NCBI GenBank assembly: GCA_963834445.1
Contig: CAWIBU010000009.1
Span: 1,240,001 to 1,304,000 of the forward strand
Length of the DNA: 64,000 nt
Direction of reading: 5' to 3'
Origin: PALSA-350 sp963834445
GTDB taxonomy: Bacteria > Acidobacteriota > Terriglobia > Terriglobales > Acidobacteriaceae
Below, one piece after another: positions 34,999 to 43,827 of the stretch. Position 1 is the stretch's first letter; every line of letters starts with the position of its first letter. A program made the translations under genes and the position numbers. Under the pieces are notes generated by a model. The model searched no databases. It saw only the letters and a list, made by a program, of their open reading frames with translations, and was not told the DNA's origin.

Positions 34999-36357
34999 AT
35001 GTCGAACATTCGTCTGAAGACGCAACTTCCAGGGCCCAATTCGCGCGCGCTGATGGCACGCAGGAGCGATGCGATTCCGCGCGGGGTCTACGCTTCCACG
35101 CCGCTTTTTATTCATCATGCCGAGGGCGCGTTGATCGAAGATGTCGATGGCAACCGTCTGCTTGACCTGGGCGGGGGCATCGGCTGCACCAACGTGGGTC
35201 ATCGCAATCCACGGGTGGTGAGCGCGGTCAAGGCGCAGCTGGATGCTTTTCTGCATTTGTGTTTCCAGGTCACTGGGTACGAGAGCTATGTCGCGGTGGC
35301 GGAGAAGCTCAATCAGCTGACGCCGGGTACGTTTGCCAAGAAGACCTTTCTGGTGAACAGCGGGGCGGAGGCGGTGGAGAATGCGGTCAAGATTGCACGC
35401 GCATTTACCGGGCGCCCCGCAGTGCTCTCGGTGGAAGACGGCTTTCATGGACGCACCATGCTGGGCATGTCGCTTACCAGCAAGACGCATCCTTACAAGG
35501 AAGGATTTGGGCCGTTTCTGCCGGATGTTTACCGGATTCCTTTTGGTGTGCCTGCAAATACGCGGCTGGCCAGTCGGGGCCCGATGACGAAAGGGCAAGT
35601 TGCGGAATTGCTGGACCAGACGTTCCGCCGGGTGGTGGCAGCGGAATCGGTGGCAGCGATTGTGGTTGAGCCGGTGCTTGGCGAAGGCGGCTTTGTGGTG
35701 CCGCCTGTTGGATTTCTACCGGCATTGCTGGAGATCTGCCGCGAGCGCGGCATCGTGTTTGTGGCAGATGAAGTGCAGACCGGCTTTGGCCGCACGGGGC
35801 AGCTGTTTGCCTGTGAGCATTTTGGTATCGAGCCGGATCTTTTGCTGACCGCGAAGTCGCTTGGCGGTGGGCTGCCTTTGGCGGCGATTACGGGGCGCGC
35901 GGAGATTATGGATGCTCCGGGGCCGGGCGGCCTTGGGGGTACATTCGGGGGGAATCCGGCGTGCTGCGCCGCGGCATTGGCGGTGTTTGCAGAGTTTGCC
36001 GACGGGCAGTTATTGGCTCGTGCCCGTTCGCTGGGAGAGCAGTTTCAGCGCAAGGCTTTTGCCTGGCAACGGCAGCATGCGTTCATCGGGGATGTGCGTG
36101 GGGTGGGCGCCATGCAGGCGATGGAGTTCGTCGATGCCAACGGGGCAGGCTATGCTCCGGCGGCTAAAAAGCTGGCGCAACATTGCCTGCACCATGGGGT
36201 GCTGGTGTTGACGGCTGGGACCTATGACAACATTATTCGCCTGTTGATGCCGTTGACGATCACTGACGGCGAGTTCAGCGAGGCTTTGCAGGTGATCGAA
36301 GATGGGCTGAGTGTGGTTGCGGCCGAGTTGGGTGAACTAGCGCACGCTGCGCATTAG
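34999..36357 (+). CDS. gabT: 4-aminobutyrate aminotransferase GabT
   Basis: This class III PLP enzyme transfers the amino group of GABA to 2-oxoglutarate, giving succinate semialdehyde. The 452-aa protein shows VNSGAEAVENAVKIARAFTG, EDGFHGRTMLGMSLTSK, the cofactor Asp in ADEVQTGFGRTG, Schiff-base Lys286 in LTAKSLGGGLPLAA, and GGTFGGNPACCAAALAV. These are classic GabT/PuuE features. ATG 34999 lies 4 bases after the aldehyde dehydrogenase stop; the upstream extension to 34900 is shadow. With GabD encoded two genes downstream, the GABA shunt is complete. Its substrate range could include putrescine or 5-aminovalerate. Confidence 0.88.
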   Translation: MSNIRLKTQLPGPNSRALMARRSDAIPRGVYASTPLFIHHAEGALIEDVDGNRLLDLGGGIGCTNVGHRNPRVVSAVKAQLDAFLHLCFQVTGYESYVAVAEKLNQLTPGTFAKKTFLVNSGAEAVENAVKIARAFTGRPAVLSVEDGFHGRTMLGMSLTSKTHPYKEGFGPFLPDVYRIPFGVPANTRLASRGPMTKGQVAELLDQTFRRVVAAESVAAIVVEPVLGEGGFVVPPVGFLPALLEICRERGIVFVADEVQTGFGRTGQLFACEHFGIEPDLLLTAKSLGGGLPLAAITGRAEIMDAPGPGGLGGTFGGNPACCAAALAVFAEFADGQLLARARSLGEQFQRKAFAWQRQHAFIGDVRGVGAMQAMEFVDANGAGYAPAAKKLAQHCLHHGVLVLTAGTYDNIIRLLMPLTITDGEFSEALQVIEDGLSVVAAELGELAHAAH

Positions 36358-36374
36358 GCAGCAGGGCCACCGAC

Positions 36375-36562
36375 TCAGTCCCGCAGGGACGGCTGCAGCT
36401 AGCCCAGGACGCAGTCCTGGGTTCAATGGTGAGCCGAGTGCAGTCCCGTAGGGACGGCTGCCGGTGGGAAGGACGATAGTCCTGTGTTCCCTCCCTGTTT
36501 GTTCCAGGTCCAGCAGCACTCAGGATTTCATCCTGAGGATCGGCAGCCGTCCCTACGGGACT
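36375..36562. repeat. REP-like hairpin cluster
   Basis: The 19-base unit GTCCCGTAGGGACGGCTGC occurs three times: at 36377-36395 (one difference), 36442-36460, and inverted at 36542-36560. Each contains a short self-pairing GTCCC/GGGAC. Two further hairpins lie between them: CCCAGGAC/GTCCTGGG (36402-36420) and CTCAGGAT/ATCCTGAG (36518-36536). The cluster fills the gap between gabT and the GNAT gene and looks like a bacterial interspersed mosaic (REP/BIME-like) element. It could shape transcript stability inside the operon. Confidence 0.7.
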
Positions 36563-36639
36563 GGATTTCGGCTCGGGTTGGTTTGCTGATCGATGGGCTA
36601 ACAGCTGCTGAGGGGTTGGTTCTGGATCAAAGGCACGCA

Positions 36640-37095
36640 ATGCGTAGGATTGAAGCTGTTTCGAATGCTGACCTGGCGGAGTTGACGCGGCTCTATATCG
36701 CTTACCGCGTTTTCTACGGGGAAGCAGCGGAAGAGCAGCAGGCGGCGGAGTTTATTCGTGAGCGCGTGCTGCAGTCGTCGGGGCGATATTTTCTGGCTTG
36801 GCAACAAGGTGCGGCGGTTGGCTTTATGCATTTGATGCCTTCGACCAATACGCTGGCGATGCGCCCCATCTGGTTTCTCGAAGATCTTTATGTGGATGAG
36901 GCGACGCGCGGTCAGGGTGTTGCCACGTCACTGCTCACGCATGCAGAAGAATTTGCTCGCAGTACTGGCGCTGAACGCCTGACCCTGGCCACGGCGCACG
37001 ACAACCTGGTTGCGCAGCATATCTACAAGAAGCTTGGCTACGTGCGCGAAGAGCACTTTTTGTATTTTCATCGTGTGCTGGCTGGAGACGCCTGA
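36640..37095 (+). CDS. GNAT family N-acetyltransferase
   Basis: This 151-aa acetyl-CoA-dependent N-acetyltransferase has the fold core LEDLYVDEATRGQGVATSLLTHAEEFA (acetyl-CoA pyrophosphate loop RGQGVA) and the C-terminal AQHIYKKLGYVREEHFLYFHR, as in the GNAT families closest to spermidine/amino-acid acetyltransferases. In an amine operon it may acetylate a polyamine or its breakdown product, but the substrate is not shown by sequence. ATG 36640 follows AAAGG and matches the natural domain start; the frame is open to 36484 through the REP-like region, which I regard as non-coding. Its stop and the gabD start share one base (TGATG). Confidence 0.82.
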   Translation: MRRIEAVSNADLAELTRLYIAYRVFYGEAAEEQQAAEFIRERVLQSSGRYFLAWQQGAAVGFMHLMPSTNTLAMRPIWFLEDLYVDEATRGQGVATSLLTHAEEFARSTGAERLTLATAHDNLVAQHIYKKLGYVREEHFLYFHRVLAGDA

Positions 37096-38561
37096 TGTTG
37101 CAACTCGCCTGCGGTGACCTGATCCTTAGCCATGCCTGGATCGACAACAAGAGAGTTGGATCGAGTGACGGCCGCAGCTTCACCGTGGAAGACCCTGCGG
37201 ATGGGACGATCCTGGCCACGCTGCCGGACTGTGGCGCGGTGGAAGCTGAGGCCGCGGTCACGGCGGCTCAGCGAGCTTTTTCCACCTGGCGCGCACTGCT
37301 GGCGAAGGAGCGGGCACAGCACCTGCAGGCCTGGCTGGCGATGGTCCGCAAGCATGCGGAAGATCTGGCGCGGCTGATCTCGCTGGAACAGGGCAAGCCG
37401 CTGAGCGAGAGCCGTGGGGAAGTGGCTTACGGCGCGGCTTATATCGAGTGGTTTGCCGAAGAGGCCAAGCGCATTTATGGGGACGTGATCCCTGAATCTG
37501 CTCACGGGCGCCGCATCCTGGTGACCAAAGAGCCGGTGGGCGTCGCAGCGGCCATTACTCCGTGGAACTTTCCCATCGCGATGCTGGCCCGCAAGATTGC
37601 GCCCGCGCTGGCGGCGGGTTGCACGGTGATTGCCAAGCCGGCGGAGGATACGCCGCTGTCGGCGCTGGCACTGGCGTTTCTCGCGGGGGAGGCGGGCATT
37701 CCCGCGGGCGTCATCAATGTGGTGCCTGCTTCGCGTGAGCGTGCGGCCGCGGTGGTCGATCCGTGGCTCGACGATGTGCGGGTGCGCAAGCTTTCTTTTA
37801 CCGGCTCGACGCCGGTGGGCAAGCATCTGGCGCGTGGTTCGGCCTCTACGCTCAAACGGCTGTCGCTGGAACTTGGCGGGAACGCGCCCTTCATCGTGTT
37901 TGACGATGCCGATCTGGATGCCGCGGTGAACGGGCTGATCGCTTCCAAATTCCGCAATGCAGGGCAGACCTGCATTTGCGCGAACCGTATTTATGTGGCG
38001 GACGCGGTCTATGACGCATTTGCGGAAAAACTGGTTCGTGCTACCTCCGCACTTCGGGTTGGCCGGGCGGGCGGCGAGGCCGAGATTGGTCCGCTGATCA
38101 ACGCCAAGGCGGTCGATAAGGTAGAGCGGCATATCGCCAACGCGGTCGCTCACGGCGCGCGCGTTTTGCTCGGCGGTCAACGGCATGCATTGGGACGCTA
38201 TTTCTTTCAGCCCACCATCCTGGCTGATGTGGACGCCTCAATGGATGTGGCCTGCGAAGAAACGTTTGGCCCGGTAGCGCCGCTGTTTCGGTTCCATGGT
38301 GAAGACGAGGTGATCGCGGCGGCCAATGCGACTCCCTTTGGCCTGGCAGCTTATTTTTATGCGAAAGATCTGGCCCGGGTGATGCGCGTGTCTGCGCAAC
38401 TGCAGGCGGGAATAGTCGGCGTGAACGAGGGAGCGATCTCGACGGAAACCGCTCCTTTTGGTGGAGTAAAAGAGTCGGGCTATGGCCGGGAAGGCTCGAT
38501 GTATGGCATCGACGAATACCTGCAGACGAAGTATCTCTGCCTGGGCGGACTAGGGGCCTGA
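37095..38561 (+). CDS. gabD: Succinate-semialdehyde dehydrogenase GabD
   Basis: The enzyme oxidises succinate semialdehyde, the product of GabT, to succinate, feeding the TCA cycle. The 488-aa protein has the GabD-type ALDH motifs EQGKPLSESRGEV, ITPWNFPIAMLARKIAPALAAG, FTGSTPVGKHL, ELGGNAPFIVFDDADLDAAV and NAGQTCICANR. The nucleophile is Cys293 and the second Cys two residues on is typical of SSADH. It starts within the stop of the GNAT gene (TGATG), so translation is coupled. NADP or NAD preference cannot be read here. Confidence 0.9.
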   Translation: MLQLACGDLILSHAWIDNKRVGSSDGRSFTVEDPADGTILATLPDCGAVEAEAAVTAAQRAFSTWRALLAKERAQHLQAWLAMVRKHAEDLARLISLEQGKPLSESRGEVAYGAAYIEWFAEEAKRIYGDVIPESAHGRRILVTKEPVGVAAAITPWNFPIAMLARKIAPALAAGCTVIAKPAEDTPLSALALAFLAGEAGIPAGVINVVPASRERAAAVVDPWLDDVRVRKLSFTGSTPVGKHLARGSASTLKRLSLELGGNAPFIVFDDADLDAAVNGLIASKFRNAGQTCICANRIYVADAVYDAFAEKLVRATSALRVGRAGGEAEIGPLINAKAVDKVERHIANAVAHGARVLLGGQRHALGRYFFQPTILADVDASMDVACEETFGPVAPLFRFHGEDEVIAAANATPFGLAAYFYAKDLARVMRVSAQLQAGIVGVNEGAISTETAPFGGVKESGYGREGSMYGIDEYLQTKYLCLGGLGA

Positions 38562-38622
38562 ATCAGCTGTTACAGGCCACCAGGGGCGGCGTAAAGTAGC
38601 TAGAGAGCGAAGGGAAAACACG

Positions 38623-39987
38623 ATGAGCGAGACGATAACTTCTCCCGAGATGATGACCAGCCAGGAAGTGGTCGACTGGACCAAGAAGCTGAACTACGGC
38701 ACCTGGAAATACCAGAAGAGCTGGAATCCTCTGCATGTTGTGGATGCGGAGGGTTGCTACTTCACCGATGGCAACGGCAAGCGCTATCTCGACTTCTCAG
38801 CGCAGTTGATGTGCTGCAACCTCGGCCACAAGAACCAGGCAGTCATCCAGGCGATTGAAGAGCAGGCGCGCAAGCTGGCCTACATCATGCCCGGTTATGC
38901 CACCGATACACGGGTGGAGTTGAGCCGGCTTTTGCTGGAGGTTTTGCCGGAGGGGTTGACCAAGTTCTTTTTCACGACGTCGGGCACGGAAGCGAATGAG
39001 GCGGCTTTCAAGATTGCCCGTATGTATACCGGCAAGACCAAGATTATCGCGCGTTATCGTTCCTATCACGGGTCCACGATGGCCTCGATTGCAGCGACGG
39101 GCGATCCGCGACGGTGGGCAATGGAGCCGGGGGGCAAGGGACAGGGGTTCTTATTCGCTCCGGAAGTTAACTGTTACAAATGTCCCATCAAGCACACGTA
39201 CCCGGGCTGCGGGATTGCCTGCGCCGATTACCTGGCGCACATGATTGAGAACGAACATGATGTTGCGGCCGTGATTGTTGAGCCCGTAGTCGGCACCAAT
39301 GGAGTGCTGATTCCGCCGCCCGAGTATATGCCGAAGCTGCGCGAGATTTGCGATCGGGCCGGTGTTTTGTTGATTGCCGATGAAGTAATGTCGGGTTGGG
39401 GCCGTACCGGGGAGTGGTTTGCCATGGATCATTGGGGAGTGAAGCCCGACATCCTGGTCACCGCGAAAGGCATCACGTCGGCGTACGTTCCGCTGGGGTT
39501 GTGCGCCACGACGGGGAAGATTGCAGAGTATTTTGAGGACCACTTTTTTGCCCATGGGCACACGTATGAGGCCCATCCCATGACGCTCGCGCCGGCGGTG
39601 GCGGCGATCCGGGAGATGCAGCGGCTTGACCTGGTGAACCGGTCGCGCGAGATGGGTAAATACCTGGGGGACAAGCTGCACGCGCTCAAGGCGAAACATC
39701 CCTCGATTGGCGAAGTGCGTGGGTTAGGGTTGTTCTGGGCGCTGGAGATGGTGAAGGACCAGGTGCTGAAGACTCCGTTCAACAGCAAGCAGGATAAGGT
39801 GGACGGTAAGGTTGCCATGGTTGAAAAGGTCGCCGCGGAGATGATGAAGCGTGGTGTCTCGATGCAGGCGTGGATCAGTCATTTTGTGATTGCGCCACCG
39901 CTGATTATCGAGAAGTCGGAGATTGATTTTGCGGTGGACCAGCTGGATGCTTCGCTCGCGATTGCGGATGCGGCGATCGCGGGTTAA
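38623..39987 (+). CDS. Class III aminotransferase (omega-amine:pyruvate/taurine:pyruvate type)
   Basis: This PLP enzyme of 454 aa has Schiff-base Lys282 in LVTAKGITSAYVPLG, cofactor Asp in IADEVMSGWGRTG, and RYRSYHGSTMASIAATGD. A Cys-rich insertion, CYKCPIKHTYPGCGIAC, is also seen in several omega-amino-acid:pyruvate and taurine:pyruvate transaminases. It probably deaminates a terminal amine such as putrescine, 1,3-diaminopropane or beta-alanine. 1,3-Diaminopropane would be the second SpdH product, which makes it an attractive but unproven substrate. AAGGGA precedes the ATG. It lies 61 bases after gabD and 51 bases before the next gene in the same operon. Confidence 0.82.
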   Translation: MSETITSPEMMTSQEVVDWTKKLNYGTWKYQKSWNPLHVVDAEGCYFTDGNGKRYLDFSAQLMCCNLGHKNQAVIQAIEEQARKLAYIMPGYATDTRVELSRLLLEVLPEGLTKFFFTTSGTEANEAAFKIARMYTGKTKIIARYRSYHGSTMASIAATGDPRRWAMEPGGKGQGFLFAPEVNCYKCPIKHTYPGCGIACADYLAHMIENEHDVAAVIVEPVVGTNGVLIPPPEYMPKLREICDRAGVLLIADEVMSGWGRTGEWFAMDHWGVKPDILVTAKGITSAYVPLGLCATTGKIAEYFEDHFFAHGHTYEAHPMTLAPAVAAIREMQRLDLVNRSREMGKYLGDKLHALKAKHPSIGEVRGLGLFWALEMVKDQVLKTPFNSKQDKVDGKVAMVEKVAAEMMKRGVSMQAWISHFVIAPPLIIEKSEIDFAVDQLDASLAIADAAIAG

Positions 39988-40038
39988 GGAACGATCACTC
40001 AGACTTTTTGATACCCGGCGCAGCGATCTCCAAGCTTG

Positions 40039-41208
40039 ATGGAATCTTATGACCTGATTGTGGTTGGGCTGGGCGCGGTGGGCAGTGCGGCCCTCTGCCA
40101 GGCGGCGTTGCGCGGTGCCCGCGTGCTGGGGATTGATCGCCATACGCCGCCGCATGATTTGGGTTCGAGCCATGGGGAGACACGCATTACCCGCCAGGCC
40201 ATTGGCGAGGGGGCGCAGTTCGTTCCGCTGGTTCTGCGGGCTAACCAGTTGTGGCGGCAATTGGAAGCGGCGACCGGAGAGCAATTGATGGTACAGAATG
40301 GCGGCCTGATTCTGCTGAATGGTGCGGAGGCAGACGGTGCCGGCTCAGAGTTCTATCGGCGGACGGTTGCGTGCGCGGAGCAGTTTGGGATTGCGCATGA
40401 GTTGCTGGGAACAGCGGAAATACGACGGCGGTTTCCGCAGTTTGTTATTGGGGATGGTTCGCAAGGGTATCTGGAGCCGGGGGCGGGGTTTCTGTATCCG
40501 GAGAAGTGTGTTGCGTCGCAGTTGCGCGTTGCGCGCGACCATCGTGCTGAGCTGCGAACCGATGAAATAGTAACTGATATTGTTACCAATTCAGACAGTG
40601 TTGCTGTAGTTACGAATCGCTCGAGGTATAGCGCGGGTGGGGTGGTGTTGACGCCTGGTCCGTGGATGAGGGATTGGGCCCGCGCCTTGGTTGGTCTCGA
40701 TCCCGCTTATTTTTCGGTGTATCGGCAGACGCTCTATTGGTTTGGGCTGGACGGAGAACCGTCCCGGTTTGCGCCGGATAAGATGCCGATTTTCCTTTGG
40801 AGTTCGGCCCAGGTCGAGAAGGGGTTTTATGGCTTTCCCAGCCTGGATGGGGTGAGCGCGAAGGTGGCTACGGAGCAGTTTGCGGTGGTAAATTCTGCTG
40901 ACGACGGAGCGGGGACGGTTGCGCCCGTGGAGGTGCAGCGCTTCTTTGCAACTTTTGTGCAGGGTAGCATTCGCGGTTTAAGCAACCGGTGCATGCGCAC
41001 AGCGACCTGTTTCTACACGGTGGTTCCTGATCATGGGTTCGTGATCGATCATGGGGTTGATTCCGAGCGGGTGTGGTTTGCGTCGGCTTGTTCCGGGCAT
41101 GGGTTCAAGCATTCGGCGGCGGTGGGCGAGGCGTTGGTACAGAAACTTCTGGGCGAGGTCACAACGGTAAATTTGCGTCCTTTTGCGCGCCGTCCGGTGG
41201 CGACTTAG
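40039..41208 (+). CDS. Monomeric sarcosine oxidase / N-methyltryptophan oxidase-like flavoenzyme
   Basis: The 389-aa flavoprotein of the MSOX/SolA group oxidises secondary or N-methyl amino acids, giving formaldehyde, H2O2 and the free amino acid. Its N-terminal FAD fold is DLIVVGLGAVGSAALCQAALRGARVLGID (given here in family terms, glycines at 10-16). SSHGETRITRQAIGEG is the hallmark next to the flavin. Cys324 in TCFYTVVPDHGFVID aligns with the Cys that covalently carries FAD in the family. ATG 40039 is preferred over the TTG one codon upstream. Last gene of its operon, it converges on the Rieske oxygenase gene. Together these suggest stepwise N-demethylation. Confidence 0.84.
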   Translation: MESYDLIVVGLGAVGSAALCQAALRGARVLGIDRHTPPHDLGSSHGETRITRQAIGEGAQFVPLVLRANQLWRQLEAATGEQLMVQNGGLILLNGAEADGAGSEFYRRTVACAEQFGIAHELLGTAEIRRRFPQFVIGDGSQGYLEPGAGFLYPEKCVASQLRVARDHRAELRTDEIVTDIVTNSDSVAVVTNRSRYSAGGVVLTPGPWMRDWARALVGLDPAYFSVYRQTLYWFGLDGEPSRFAPDKMPIFLWSSAQVEKGFYGFPSLDGVSAKVATEQFAVVNSADDGAGTVAPVEVQRFFATFVQGSIRGLSNRCMRTATCFYTVVPDHGFVIDHGVDSERVWFASACSGHGFKHSAAVGEALVQKLLGEVTTVNLRPFARRPVAT

Positions 41209-41268
41209 TGCGCTTAGTGCGCACCACTTTGACACTTCGCGCAAGATTGGCGCCTGCGCCGGGGGCCT

Positions 41269-42366
41269 TCACTTTCTCAAATCGCTGGCTAGAAGGCGGT
41301 GGAAGAGATGCTCCCCTGCTTCCCGGCGGACGGATAGCCGCCCGGCCCCGTAGGCGCGCGAGTGTAGGCCGCGTTGTACCGACTCGCAAATATCGACGTC
41401 TTCGGCCTGCACTCGGTCGCTGACGGCTACGCTCTCCCGGTTATATTGCTCGCGCTCAGGGCTCACGTCCCCAAAGAAGAAGTCGAAAATCACCAGGCAC
41501 TTGTCCGGGCCCAGCGGGAGCACCAGGTTGGTGTCCATGACGCCTTCGTAGCAATTGATCATGAAGTTTGGATAGAGCCAGTAGTAATAGGCCCGGTCGC
41601 CGGTGCGGGTGCGGGCAACCGACGCATCCTGCGACGGCACCAGGGGGCTCTGTTGCAGCGCATAGTGCTCGCCGTTTTCGATGGTGTATTCGCTGTAGTC
41701 CAGCACGCTGTTGAGTGACTTGTGCAGGTGGGGCACGTGGTAGCCGCCATCTAAATAATTGTCGACGTAGACTTTCCAGTTGCAGGCAAGGGTGTAGGTC
41801 CTGCGCGTGAAAAAAGGCAGGGCGGCAATCGCGAGCGGCGCTAAACGCTGCGGCAGATCGGCTAGAAATGTTTCCAGCGCAGGGCCTTGCTGCAGCAAAT
41901 TGACGAAGATAAAGCTTTCCCAAGTGGCGACGCGCACCGGCGCCAGGCCGTTGGCCGCGCGCTCAAAGTTGCAGACGCCGGCGAATTCGGGCGCCCCCTT
42001 AAGTGCACCATCGAGGCCATAGGTCCAGCCGTGGTAGGGGCAGCGGAGAAGCTGGGCAACGCCGCAGGGCGCGGTGGCCACGGCCGCGGCGTGGTGACGG
42101 CAGACGTTGTAGAAGGCGCGTAGTTGGTTGTCTGTTCCGCGCACGACGAGGAGCGGCTCTCCATCCAGATCGAACGTGAAAAACTGCCCGGGCGTCGCGG
42201 CTTGATCCGTTCGCCCCACGGCAATCCAGTTGCCGGCGAAGACATGGTCGTGCTCGATGCGCGCGATGCGCGGGTCAATGTACCAGGCAGCCGGGATGGT
42301 GTAGGCCTCCGCCAGCGGCGCATCCTGATCGTAAAGGGCTAGTACTTCTGCAATGGACGGGTTCAT
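41269..42366 (-). CDS. Rieske-type non-heme iron oxygenase (choline/carnitine/betaine monooxygenase-like)
   Basis: This 365-aa alpha-type oxygenase subunit has the Rieske [2Fe-2S] ligands Cys89-x-His91 and Cys109-x2-His112 (VCRHH and CPYHGW). The mononuclear iron site lies in DNYLDGGYHVPHLH, with a distal Asp in EDVDICESVQ. The closest families act on quaternary amines (plant choline monooxygenase, carnitine or glycine-betaine oxygenases) or aromatics. The amine setting favours the former. No reductase partner is encoded nearby, so electrons must come from elsewhere. ATG 42366 follows GAGG; the open frame runs to 42408. It ends the minus-strand operon with the APC permease and the PYROXD2-like gene. 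Confidence 0.83.
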   Translation of the reverse strand: MNPSIAEVLALYDQDAPLAEAYTIPAAWYIDPRIARIEHDHVFAGNWIAVGRTDQAATPGQFFTFDLDGEPLLVVRGTDNQLRAFYNVCRHHAAAVATAPCGVAQLLRCPYHGWTYGLDGALKGAPEFAGVCNFERAANGLAPVRVATWESFIFVNLLQQGPALETFLADLPQRLAPLAIAALPFFTRRTYTLACNWKVYVDNYLDGGYHVPHLHKSLNSVLDYSEYTIENGEHYALQQSPLVPSQDASVARTRTGDRAYYYWLYPNFMINCYEGVMDTNLVLPLGPDKCLVIFDFFFGDVSPEREQYNRESVAVSDRVQAEDVDICESVQRGLHSRAYGAGRLSVRREAGEHLFHRLLASDLRK

Positions 42367-42407
42367 TGTGGATGCCTCATGGGCGGGCCTGGAGATTAAG
42401 GGGACCA

Positions 42408-43823
42408 TTATAGGGACCGCGGCGCGAGCGCGGCCGCACGCAGGATGGAGCGCTGGCCGCGACGATAAACGGCGATGCCCGCGAGCAGAAGCACCACGGT
42501 CATGCCCAGTAGTTTAAAGAGGGCTGCCGTTGGATGCTGCTCATCCTCCGCCGGAAAGAGTGAGAGCAGGATGGCGGCGCTGGTCGAGAAAAAGCCGACG
42601 CAGGCGAGTGCGATGGCCACGCGTTTGCCGCCGGGCAGACGGATCGTGCCCGGCAGGTAAGGCCTTGCCTGCAGGCGGATCATGGCGGCGAAGAGGAAGA
42701 GGTAGGGGATGAAGTAGGTGATGATGGCCATGCTGACGAGCAGGTCATAGGCGCCCTTGACGCTGGTGCCCGCCTGGCTCAACAGGCCGAAGAGCATGCC
42801 GGCCAATCCGTAGGCAATGATGGCGACGTAAGGAGTCTTCCAGCGCGGGTGGATTCTTCCGAACATCGCGGGCAGATAGTGGTTGATGCCGGCTACAAAG
42901 GGTAAGCGCGCCGTGGCGGTGAGATAGGCTCCAGCCGCACCCACATTGCTGACGGCCACCAGCACGGCTACCGGCGCGACGAGCGCGGCCAGCCCCAGGC
43001 GGCGACAGAGAAAATCGATCGCGGTCATGAAGCCACCGAGGCCGCTGATGCTGCTCGAAGGCAGCGCAACCAGCATGGCTACTGTGCCGGCAACGTAACC
43101 GAGCGTGATGATGACGCCGGCGACCAGAAGCGAACGAGGCACGATGCGCCTTGCATCCTTGATCTCGTCTCCCATGAAGGAGGCAGCTTCGCAGCCCCCG
43201 AAAGCGAAAAAAATGGTGGACCAGAAGATGAGGTCTTTTACGTGGGCATGGGGAACGGCGGCCGCGAGCGTGAACTGGGTGGCGGACCCAAAGCGGACGA
43301 AGGAGAGGACGCCGAGCAGAATGAGGATGAGGATGGGCACCGTTATGCCGAACGCTCCGAGATTGTTGAGCCATTTGCCGGCGCCCAGGCCGAAGAAGTT
43401 GAGCAGAGTGATGAGCGCAAGCATGCCTACGGTGAAGAGCAGGTAATAGCTGTTCTGGTTAGCCAGATGGTGGAGAGCGGGGTCCGCAAAGAGCAGGCTG
43501 CCGGCAGCGAAATAGAGTACCGCGGGGAAGTAGGGAAGATTGCTCATCCAGTAACTCCAGGCGGCCATAAAGGCGGCGAATTCGCCGTAGGCTTCGCGGG
43601 TCCACACATAGAGGCCGCCCTCTTGCGGGTAGCGCGAAGAGAGTTCGAGCACGCAGCCGGCCAGGGGAAGAAAGAAGCCTAGCCAGGCCAGCAGCCAGAC
43701 GGTAATGGCCGATTCGCCTGACGCTGAAGCGGTGGCGATCCAGCGCAGGCTGAGACCGCTGACGATGTAAAAGAGAACGACATCGCGAAACCCAAGTTCT
43801 CTCTTCAGCTTCTCTGTGCTCAT
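42408..43823 (-). CDS. APC superfamily amino acid/polyamine permease
   Basis: This secondary transporter of 471 aa has about 12 membrane helices. The N-terminal RELGFRDVVLFYIVSGLSLRWIATASASGESAI has the helix-1 unwinding typical of the fold, and YPQEGGLYVWTREAYGEF lies in the helix 2-3 region, a strong marker of the amino acid-polyamine-organocation family. FAFGGCEAASFMGDEIKDARR in helix 6 agrees with this. Substrate is likely an amine or amino acid used by the adjacent oxygenase and oxidoreductase. It follows the PYROXD2-like gene by 4 bases and precedes the Rieske gene by 41 bases, so one operon is likely. Confidence 0.88.
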   Translation of the reverse strand: MSTEKLKRELGFRDVVLFYIVSGLSLRWIATASASGESAITVWLLAWLGFFLPLAGCVLELSSRYPQEGGLYVWTREAYGEFAAFMAAWSYWMSNLPYFPAVLYFAAGSLLFADPALHHLANQNSYYLLFTVGMLALITLLNFFGLGAGKWLNNLGAFGITVPILILILLGVLSFVRFGSATQFTLAAAVPHAHVKDLIFWSTIFFAFGGCEAASFMGDEIKDARRIVPRSLLVAGVIITLGYVAGTVAMLVALPSSSISGLGGFMTAIDFLCRRLGLAALVAPVAVLVAVSNVGAAGAYLTATARLPFVAGINHYLPAMFGRIHPRWKTPYVAIIAYGLAGMLFGLLSQAGTSVKGAYDLLVSMAIITYFIPYLFLFAAMIRLQARPYLPGTIRLPGGKRVAIALACVGFFSTSAAILLSLFPAEDEQHPTAALFKLLGMTVVLLLAGIAVYRRGQRSILRAAALAPRSL

Positions 43824-43827
43824 GCGG

